Shown in pieces: positions 25,705-31,908 of a DNA stretch of 64,000 bases (within the stretch, counting starts at the first letter, position 1; every line of letters begins with the position of its first letter). Source of the DNA: CAVPTL01 sp963727235 (lineage in GTDB: Bacteria > Actinomycetota > Thermoleophilia > Gaiellales > JAICJC01); the NCBI GenBank assembly GCA_963727235.1, contig CAVSFZ010000016.1:53790-117789 (forward strand). The letters are read 5' to 3'. Under the pieces are notes generated by a model that was not told the DNA's origin, searched no databases, and was given only the letters and a program-made list of their open reading frames with translations. A program made the position numbers and the translations under genes.

Positions 25705-26258
25705 TTGCCGAGGATGAGACGATCATCCGGCTGGATCTGGCTGCGATGCTGGAGCGCGCCGGGTTCGAGGTGGTGGGACAAGCCGGCGACGGCCTGGAAG
25801 CGGTCGAGCTGGCCGCCGCCACCGATCCCGAGATCGCACTGCTGGATGTCAAGATGCCGGGCCTCGACGGCATCGAGGTGGCTCGCAAGATCCTGGAGCA
25901 GCGGCCGATCCCGGTGGTGATCGTGACCGCGTTCTCGGAGCGCGAGGTGGTCGAGCGGGCGATCGATGCCGGTGTCTTCGGCTACCTGGTCAAGCCGTTT
26001 CGAGAGACCGACCTGCTGCCGGCGATCGAGACCGCCCGCGCCCGGCACGCCGAGCTCCAAGCGGTGAGGGCGGAGTCCAGCGATCTGCGCGACGCGCTGG
26101 CGGCGCGCAAGGTGATCGAGCGGGCCAAGGGGCTTTTGATGGAGCGCGACGGCCTCTCCGAGGCGGACGCGTTCACCCGCATGCGCCGGGCGTCCCAGCA
26201 GACCGGCCGCCCCCTCCGCGAGATCGCCGAAGCCATGGTCGCGACCCTGGGTGAATAA
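25686..26258 (+). CDS. ANTAR-domain response regulator (antiterminator)
   Basis: About 190 aa. The receiver domain has the acidic pair in VLIAEDET, phosphoacceptor Asp in ALLDVKMPG (about D54), VIVTAFSE and LVKPF. The C-terminal ANTAR domain (about 128-185) reads ARKVIERAKGLLM ... EADAFTRMRRASQQ ... LREIAEAMV, the RNA-binding three-helix signature. The first ATG (25746) would delete strand 1 and the acidic pair, yet no in-frame ATG, GTG or TTG lies upstream. ATT 25686, which has GGGGGAAGG (25667-25675) about 10 nt before it, is my best start; CTG 25701 or a -1 shift out of the kinase gene are alternatives. The stop TAA (26256-26258) lies inside palindrome copy 2. Confidence 0.85.
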   Translation: MPGRVLIAEDETIIRLDLAAMLERAGFEVVGQAGDGLEAVELAAATDPEIALLDVKMPGLDGIEVARKILEQRPIPVVIVTAFSEREVVERAIDAGVFGYLVKPFRETDLLPAIETARARHAELQAVRAESSDLRDALAARKVIERAKGLLMERDGLSEADAFTRMRRASQQTGRPLREIAEAMVATLGE

Positions 26259-26283
26259 TTGGTGCCAGGCACCAATTATTCAC
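26251..26283. repeat. Palindrome copy 2 (TT/AA variant)
   Basis: A perfect 33-nt inverted repeat: arm GTGAATAATTGGTGCC, centre A (26267), complementary right arm. It lies exactly between two convergent genes. It supplies the TAA stop of the ANTAR regulator (26256-26258) and, on the other strand, the TGA stop of the ABC-F gene (26282-26280). Position and symmetry suit a bidirectional terminator, although the T-run is weak. Confidence 0.92.
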
Positions 26284-28172
26284 ACCTGGGAGGCGAACTG
26301 CTCCCATTCGCGGTACTTGTAGGCGATCTCCTGCTGCAGCTCCTGGTGGCGGCGGCCGTCCACGGCCAGCGAGGTCGAATCCTCGTAGGCGTCAGGCTGG
26401 GCCAGCCGCGTCTCGATCGCGCCCAGCTCCTCCTCCATCGCGGCGATCTCGCGTTCCAGCCGTGACGCCTCCCGCTTGGCCCGCTGTGACGGACGCTTGC
26501 CTGACGGAGACTTCGCCGCCGCTTCCTGAGTCTTGGGCTTGGACTTGGCCTTGGGCGCCGCCGGCTTCTTGACGGGCGCGGCTGCGGGCGTGCTCTCGTG
26601 GGCGCTTGCATACGCACCGAACGCTCCCTCGCGTGCGATCAGACGCCCGTCCTCGATCGAGAGCGTGCGGGTCGCGATCGCCTCGATCAGCGCGCGGTCG
26701 TGGGAGACCAGCAGGAGCGTGCCGGGGAACGCTTCCAATGCATCCTCGAGCGCCTCTCGGCTCTCGATGTCCAGGTGATTGGTGGGCTCGTCCAGCACCA
26801 GCAGGTTCGCGCCCGAGATCACCGTGCGCGCCAGCGCCAGCCGCCGCCGCTCGCCACCCGAGAGCGCGGACACCGGCTTCTCCACGTCCTCACCCGAGAA
26901 CAGGAACATGCCGAGCAGATCGCGGGCGCGGGGCCCGGACAGCCCCTCCGCCGTGATCACCTCCAGCATGCGGTAGGCATCGGGCAGCTCCAGCGACTGC
27001 TGGGAGTAGTAGGCCACGGTCACGTTGTGACCCAGCTTGATGCGCCCGTGCTCGGCCTCGCGCCGCCCCAGGATCGTCTCCAGCAGGGTGGTCTTGCCGG
27101 CTCCGTTGGGTCCGATCAGCGCCACTCGCTGGCCGCGCTCGATCGCAAACGAGGCGCCCTTCACCAGCGTTCGGCCGGCCACGCCGACGGTCAGCCCTTC
27201 GACGTCCAGCACCACCCGTCCGCTGCGTGCCGGGCGGGGGAACTCAAACCTCAGCGATCGCTGACCCGAGACCTTCTCGACCCGCTCGATGCGCGCCATC
27301 GCCTTCAGCTTGGACTGCGCTTGGCGGGACTTGGTGCCGTACCGGAACCGGTCGACGAAGCGCTGCAGATGCGCCAGCTCGGCCTGCTGGCGATCGTACG
27401 CCCCCGACTGGGCCGCCAGGCGCTCGGCCTCCACCCGCCGGAAATGTGAGTACGTGCCCTTCTCGTAGCGGCCTTGGCCACGCTCGATCAAGAGCACGCC
27501 GTTGGCCACCGACTCCAGGAACCAGCGGTCATGCGAGACGAACATCACGGCGGCATCGAGGCTGTCGATGTGCTCCTCCAGCCACTCGATGGCGTCGGTA
27601 TCGAGGTGGTTGGTGGGTTCGTCCAACAGCAGCACGTCGGGCTCGGCAGCCAGCGCACGGGTCAGCGATGCCCGGGTCAGCTCTCCCCCGGAGAAGCTTC
27701 TCAACGGGCGCTCCAGGTCGGCGGGTGCGAAACCGAGGCCACGGGCCACGCTTTCCAGCCGCGCCCGCCAGCCGTAGCCTCCGGCACGCTCGAACTCGCG
27801 CTGGGCGGCGTCGTAGCGGCGCATCACCCCGGCATCGGTCTCGCCGGCAGCCATCCGCTGCTCCAGGCCGCGAAGTTCGGTCTCGAGTCGTTCGGCCGCG
27901 GCCGCACCGCCGCCCACGTACTCCCCCAGGGTTGTGTCCGACGCCAGCGGTGGGCGCTGGTCGTGCAGTGCGATCCGTGTTCCCGTCGTGACCGAGATGT
28001 CGCCCCGCTCGGGCGCGAGCTCGCCGGCCACCATCCGCAGCAGCGTGGTCTTGCCGGCGCCGTTTCGCCCCACCAGCGCGATCCGGTCGCGCGGCCGCAC
28101 GATCGCCGAGACGTCCTCGAGCACTTGGTCGGCCCCGAACGAGAGCGCCACCGAGGTGATGTGGACGGTCAC
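26280..28172 (-). CDS. ABC-F family ATPase (duplicated ABC, ribosome-associated type)
   Basis: A 630-aa soluble protein with two ABC domains and no membrane helices. Domain 1 has GRNGAGKTTLLRMV, signature FSGGELTRASLTRAL and LLLDEPTNHLD. Domain 2 has GPNGAGKTTLLETI, LSGGERRRLALAR and VLDEPTNHLD. The linker between them is long and charged (RYEKGTYSHFRRVEAERLAAQ), as in ABC-F translation factors, and a Lys/Ala-rich C-terminal extension with a coiled coil (REASRLEREIAAMEEELGAIE) resembles Uup/EttA-like members. It likely acts on ribosomes rather than in transport; antibiotic protection is possible but unproven. The GTG at 28172 is chosen; further upstream extension overlaps lutA. Confidence 0.93.
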   Translation of the reverse strand: MTVHITSVALSFGADQVLEDVSAIVRPRDRIALVGRNGAGKTTLLRMVAGELAPERGDISVTTGTRIALHDQRPPLASDTTLGEYVGGGAAAAERLETELRGLEQRMAAGETDAGVMRRYDAAQREFERAGGYGWRARLESVARGLGFAPADLERPLRSFSGGELTRASLTRALAAEPDVLLLDEPTNHLDTDAIEWLEEHIDSLDAAVMFVSHDRWFLESVANGVLLIERGQGRYEKGTYSHFRRVEAERLAAQSGAYDRQQAELAHLQRFVDRFRYGTKSRQAQSKLKAMARIERVEKVSGQRSLRFEFPRPARSGRVVLDVEGLTVGVAGRTLVKGASFAIERGQRVALIGPNGAGKTTLLETILGRREAEHGRIKLGHNVTVAYYSQQSLELPDAYRMLEVITAEGLSGPRARDLLGMFLFSGEDVEKPVSALSGGERRRLALARTVISGANLLVLDEPTNHLDIESREALEDALEAFPGTLLLVSHDRALIEAIATRTLSIEDGRLIAREGAFGAYASAHESTPAAAPVKKPAAPKAKSKPKTQEAAAKSPSGKRPSQRAKREASRLEREIAAMEEELGAIETRLAQPDAYEDSTSLAVDGRRHQELQQEIAYKYREWEQFASQV

Positions 28173-28230
28173 CTGAGGTCCGCCGGTTGGTGAGAGACGA
28201 GTCGCTGCATGTCCGTATGATGACCGCTCG

Positions 28231-28938
28231 ATGGTCGTGCTGTTCCCCACCTGCCTGGGCGACGCGGTCGCACCGAGCGCGGTGCGCGACGCGGCGGCGG
28301 TGCTGCGCGCCGCCGGTGTCGATCCGGTGACACCCCGGGGAGCGACCTGCTGCGGACAACCGGCCTGGAACAGCGGATTCGTCGCCGATGCCCGGCGGGT
28401 GGCCCGCCCCACGCTGCGGGCCCTGGCCGACGCCGATGCCGTGGTGGTGCCGGCAGGCTCCTGCGCGGCGATGATGCGGCTGCACTGGCCGGCGCTGTTC
28501 GAGGGCGCCGAGCGCAAGCTGGCCCGCACGGTCGCAAGCCGGGTGTTCGAGCTGTCCCAATACCTGGTGGACGAGCTGGAGGTCACCTCGCTCGGGTCGC
28601 CGGGCGATGTCACCGTGGCCTATCACGACTCCTGCCACATGCTGCGCGAGCTGCGCATTCACGATCAGCCACGCACGCTGCTGCGATCGGTTGCGACGCT
28701 GGTGGAACTGCCCCGTTCGGAGCGGTGCTGCGGGTTCGGCGGCACCTTCAGCGTGCGCTACCCCGAGGTGTCGACGGCGATGGCCGACGACAAGCTGGGT
28801 GCCGCCGAGGCCGCCGGCATCGAGCTGATCGCCAGTGCCGATCCCGGCTGTGCGATGCAGCTCGGCGGACGGGCGTCGCGGGCCGGCCGGCCGCTGGCGG
28901 TCGAGCATCTGGCCACCGTGCTGGCGAGGGCGCTGTGA
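28231..28938 (+). CDS. lutA: Lactate utilization protein A, CCG-domain
   Basis: A 235-aa protein with two CCG (cysteine-rich) domains: GATCCGQPAWNSG in the first half and YHDSCHMLRELRI ... RCCGFGGTFSVRYP in the second, the pattern that binds an unusual [4Fe-4S] or heterodisulfide-type centre in HdrB, GlpC and LutA. It would act with LutB and LutC to oxidise L-lactate to pyruvate in the cytoplasm. The first CCG domain lacks one of the usual upstream Cys pairs except PTCLG at residue 8. The GTG of lutB overlaps its stop, so the operon is coupled. The promoter must lie in the 58-nt divergent gap. Confidence 0.93.
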   Translation: MVVLFPTCLGDAVAPSAVRDAAAVLRAAGVDPVTPRGATCCGQPAWNSGFVADARRVARPTLRALADADAVVVPAGSCAAMMRLHWPALFEGAERKLARTVASRVFELSQYLVDELEVTSLGSPGDVTVAYHDSCHMLRELRIHDQPRTLLRSVATLVELPRSERCCGFGGTFSVRYPEVSTAMADDKLGAAEAAGIELIASADPGCAMQLGGRASRAGRPLAVEHLATVLARAL

Positions 28939-30251
28939 GCAACTTCACCACGCGCTCGCACGAGCGGCTGGGCGATCCGGCGCGGCGAGGAGCGCTGGCC
29001 AAGATGACCGATCGCCAGTCGGATGCGCGCGTGCGCGTGACCACCGACGACATCCCCGACTTCGACGCGCTGCGCGACCGGGGGGCGGCGATTCGCGACG
29101 AGGCCATCCAAAACCTGCCTCGCTACCTGGATCAGCTGGTCGGGAGCCTCCAGCGAAACGGGGTGCTGGTGCACCGGGCGGCCTCTGCTGCCGAGGCGCT
29201 CGACATCGTCTCGGACATCGCTGCCCGCCACGGCGGCCCGGTGGTCAAAGGCAAGTCCATGCTGTCCGAGGAGATCGGCCTCAACGAGCGGCTCGAGGCC
29301 GACGGCCTGGAGGTGTTCGAGACCGACCTGGGCGAGTTCATCATCCAGCTTGCCGGCGAGCCGCCCGAGCACATTCTGGCGCCTGCCATTCACTGGAGCC
29401 GGGAGCGCGTACGCAAGCTGTTCGAGCCGCTGGCCGGACGGCCGCTGGGGGACGACCCCACTGAGCTGGTGGCGTTTGCCCGCGGCCACCTGCGTGCCCG
29501 GTTCGAAGCCGCCAAGGTCGGAATCACCGGCGTCAATTTCGGTGTGGCCGAGACCGGCACCGTGGTGGTCGTCTCGAACGAGGGGAACGGGCGCCTCAGC
29601 GCTGCCATGCCGCCGGTGCACATTGCCCTGATGGGGGTCGAGCGGGTCGTTCCCAAGCTCGAAGACCTGGGCGTGCTGCTGCCCCTGCTGACCCGGTCGG
29701 CGACCGGACAGAAGCTCAGTAGCTACGTCTCGATGATCCAGGGCCCCCGCCGCGAAGGCGAGCAGGACGGGCCTGAGGAGATGCACGTGGTGCTGATCGA
29801 CAACGGCCGCTCGCGGCTGCGCGACACGCGCTATGCCAGCGTGCTCCGCTGCATCCGCTGCGGCGCCTGCCAGAACGTGTGCCCGGTCTATCGCCAGGTC
29901 GGCGGCAGCGCCTACGGGTGGGTCTACGGCGGACCGATCGGGGCGGTGCTCACCCCGCTCTTCCGGGGCCAGCGGGAGGCCGGTGAGCTGAGCCACGCCT
30001 CGTCGCTGTGCGCCGCCTGTGACGACGTCTGCCCCGTCAAGATCCCGCTGCACGATCTCCTGCTCGACCTGCGGCGCGATCGGGCGGCCGAGGTGGCGGG
30101 CCCGCTGGAACGGCTCAGCTTCCGCGTGTGGAGCGAGATCTGGAGCCGCCCGTGGGCCTACCGGGCGTCCGTGCGGCTGGCGCCGCTGGCCTCGCGGCTG
30201 CCCGGTCCGGGCCGGCGGTTCACGCGAACCAGGGACCTGAAGCGGCGATGA
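28935..30251 (+). CDS. lutB: Lactate utilization iron-sulfur protein B
   Basis: A 438-aa iron-sulfur protein. The N-terminal two thirds form a LUD (LutB/YkgF) domain (VVKGKSMLSEEIGLNERLEADG, GITGVNFGVAETGTVVVVSNEGNGRL). Then come ferredoxin-type Cys motifs CIRCGACQNVCPVY (four Cys) and CAACDDVCPVKIPLHDLL (three Cys), so at least one [4Fe-4S] cluster and probably two. It starts at GTG 28935, overlapping the lutA stop, and ends in ATGA with lutC. It relays electrons in lactate oxidation. Confidence 0.93.
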   Translation: MSNFTTRSHERLGDPARRGALAKMTDRQSDARVRVTTDDIPDFDALRDRGAAIRDEAIQNLPRYLDQLVGSLQRNGVLVHRAASAAEALDIVSDIAARHGGPVVKGKSMLSEEIGLNERLEADGLEVFETDLGEFIIQLAGEPPEHILAPAIHWSRERVRKLFEPLAGRPLGDDPTELVAFARGHLRARFEAAKVGITGVNFGVAETGTVVVVSNEGNGRLSAAMPPVHIALMGVERVVPKLEDLGVLLPLLTRSATGQKLSSYVSMIQGPRREGEQDGPEEMHVVLIDNGRSRLRDTRYASVLRCIRCGACQNVCPVYRQVGGSAYGWVYGGPIGAVLTPLFRGQREAGELSHASSLCAACDDVCPVKIPLHDLLLDLRRDRAAEVAGPLERLSFRVWSEIWSRPWAYRASVRLAPLASRLPGPGRRFTRTRDLKRR

Positions 30252-30637
30252 TCGACCGCTTTCGCACCGAGCTGGAGGCCGCGGGAGGCAACTTCCACGA
30301 GGGCCGGGAGGCGGCCACGGAGCTGGCCGGCGAAGGCGTGTCTGTGACCCCCACGCTGGCCGCGATCGCCGACACCGGCACGGTGGTCACCAGCTCATGG
30401 CAGAACGGCGGCCGGCTGCCCGGTCTGGCCGACCCGACACACGTCGCCGTGGTCGAGGCCGGGGATCTGGTGCCCGATCTCCCCACCGCGCTGATCCGGA
30501 TCGCCGCCGAGCTCGAGCGGGCGTCAGTTGTGACGCTGATTACCGGACCCAGCCGCAGCGCTGACATCGAGGGCACGCTGATTCGCGGAGCCCACGGGCC
30601 CGGACGGCTGGACGTGGTCTGGGTCGACTCCGACTGA
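30248..30637 (+). CDS. lutC: LutC-like LUD domain protein, compact form
   Basis: A 129-aa LUD-domain protein with VTPTLAAIADTGTVVT and the C-terminal TGPSRSADIEGTLIRGAHGPGRLDVVWVD block typical of LutC/YkgG. Family members usually have 200-240 residues; here most of the N-terminal half is missing and only the ligand-binding core remains. The ATG overlaps the lutB stop, which argues against a degraded gene. A minus-strand reading frame covers its last 114 nt. Confidence 0.85.
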   Translation: MIDRFRTELEAAGGNFHEGREAATELAGEGVSVTPTLAAIADTGTVVTSSWQNGGRLPGLADPTHVAVVEAGDLVPDLPTALIRIAAELERASVVTLITGPSRSADIEGTLIRGAHGPGRLDVVWVDSD

Positions 30638-30808
30638 TCGCCGGAGTCCGCGTCGGCCGTGGGAATGCTCGTGTTCCCAGGCCGTCAGCTGCTCGTCGTT
30701 CAGGTCGCGCGGGGGAAGCCTCCTCGCATACATCCCGAACCGAACCAGAAACAGCAGCCCGACAGCGGCCGGGATGATGTGCGGGATGTGTTGAAGTACA
30801 AGGTCCAT
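30524..30808 (-). CDS. Possible small membrane protein, overlaps lutC antisense
   Basis: A possible 94-aa protein starting ATG 30808. It has an N-terminal hydrophobic helix (IIPAAVGLLFLVRFGMYA) then RLPPRDLNDEQLTAWEHEHSHGRR, which reads like genuine protein. The C-terminal 37 residues are antisense to lutC and are low-complexity. It would fill an otherwise empty 248-nt gap between lutC and the oxidase operon. No family is recognised; it may be a chance frame. Confidence 0.35.
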   Translation of the reverse strand: MDLVLQHIPHIIPAAVGLLFLVRFGMYARRLPPRDLNDEQLTAWEHEHSHGRRGLRRSVGVDPDHVQPSGPVGSANQRALDVSAAAGSGNQRHN

Positions 30809-30885
30809 GCGCCTGTACTGTAGACCGCGGCCACCAGGTATCGCTTGGTTTTGCCCCCGTCAGCCGAGTCCCCTAAGATTGCACG

Positions 30886-31908
30886 GTGCAAGCTTTCAGG
30901 GTCGGGTTCGTCGCGTTCGTCCTGGGCACCATCGGATCGATCGCGGTGGTGGTCACACCCTCATGGTTCCCCCCAGCGGCCTCGGTGCAGGCGGATCGCC
31001 ACGACCAGATCTACCTCGCCCTGATGATCATGGCGTCGTACATCTTCGCCATCGTGGTCTGCTTCCTCGGCTACTCGATGTGGAAGTTCCGGGCCAAACC
31101 CGGCGACATGTCCGACGGCGAGCCGATTCACGGCAACACCCTGCTCGAGATCGTGTGGACGCTGATCCCGCTGGCGCTGGTGCTCGGCTTCGCGGTCTAC
31201 GCCGCGGTCGTGCTCTCCAAGAACGAGAACACCTCCAACACCCAACTGGTCGTGAACGCCACCGGCCAGGAGTTCGAGTGGACGTTCGACTACCCGGCGC
31301 AGAAGGTGAAGTCGGGCATCCTGGAGCTGCCGATCAACCAGAAGGTGGTCTTCAAGGTGCACGGCGTCAACAACGACGTCATCCACGGCTTCTACATCCC
31401 GGCGTTCCGCGAGGGCATCGACGCCGTCCCCGGCGAGGTCACGACGCTGGTGGCCACCCCGACCCGGCTCGGCACCTACAACATCATCTGCAACATGCTG
31501 TGCGGCATCGGCCACAGCCAGATGCGCACCGTGGTGAACGTCGTCACCCAGGAGCAGTTCGATGCCTGGATCCACCGGCAGCTGAACCCGCCCAAGCCGC
31601 CGCCGAGTTCTGGGCCGGTGGACGCCAAGGCGCTGTTCTCGACCAACTGTGGCTCGTGCCACACGCTCTCGGCCGCGGGCTCCACCGGGACGATCGGGCC
31701 CGACCTGGACAACGTCGCCAGCGACGCCACCAAGTACGGCAACGGCGCCTCGGCGGAGGATTACGTGAAAGAGTCGATCGTGGATCCGGATAAAGTGATC
31801 GTGTCGGGGTTCCAGCCCAACGTGATGCCTGCGACGTTCGGTTCGTCGCTCACCTCGGAAGAGATTGATGCACTGGTGAAATTCATCCTCACAGGCAAAA
31901 GCGGATGA
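30886..31908 (+). CDS. coxB: Cytochrome c oxidase subunit II with fused cytochrome c domain (caa3-type)
   Basis: A 340-aa membrane-bound subunit. Two N-terminal helices (VGFVAFVLGTIGSIAVVV and IYLALMIMASYIFAIVVCFL, with a third at VWTLIPLALVLGFAVYA) are followed by the periplasmic cupredoxin. The CuA ligands are seen: His in DVIHGFYIP and C-x3-C-x3-H-x2-M in CNMLCGIGHSQM. The C-terminal 90 residues are a class I cytochrome c with CGSCH haem attachment and a distal Met in NVMPATF. This makes it a caa3-type subunit that carries its own electron donor. The GTG start (30886) opens the operon; it overlaps coxA by 4 nt. Confidence 0.95.
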   Translation: MQAFRVGFVAFVLGTIGSIAVVVTPSWFPPAASVQADRHDQIYLALMIMASYIFAIVVCFLGYSMWKFRAKPGDMSDGEPIHGNTLLEIVWTLIPLALVLGFAVYAAVVLSKNENTSNTQLVVNATGQEFEWTFDYPAQKVKSGILELPINQKVVFKVHGVNNDVIHGFYIPAFREGIDAVPGEVTTLVATPTRLGTYNIICNMLCGIGHSQMRTVVNVVTQEQFDAWIHRQLNPPKPPPSSGPVDAKALFSTNCGSCHTLSAAGSTGTIGPDLDNVASDATKYGNGASAEDYVKESIVDPDKVIVSGFQPNVMPATFGSSLTSEEIDALVKFILTGKSG

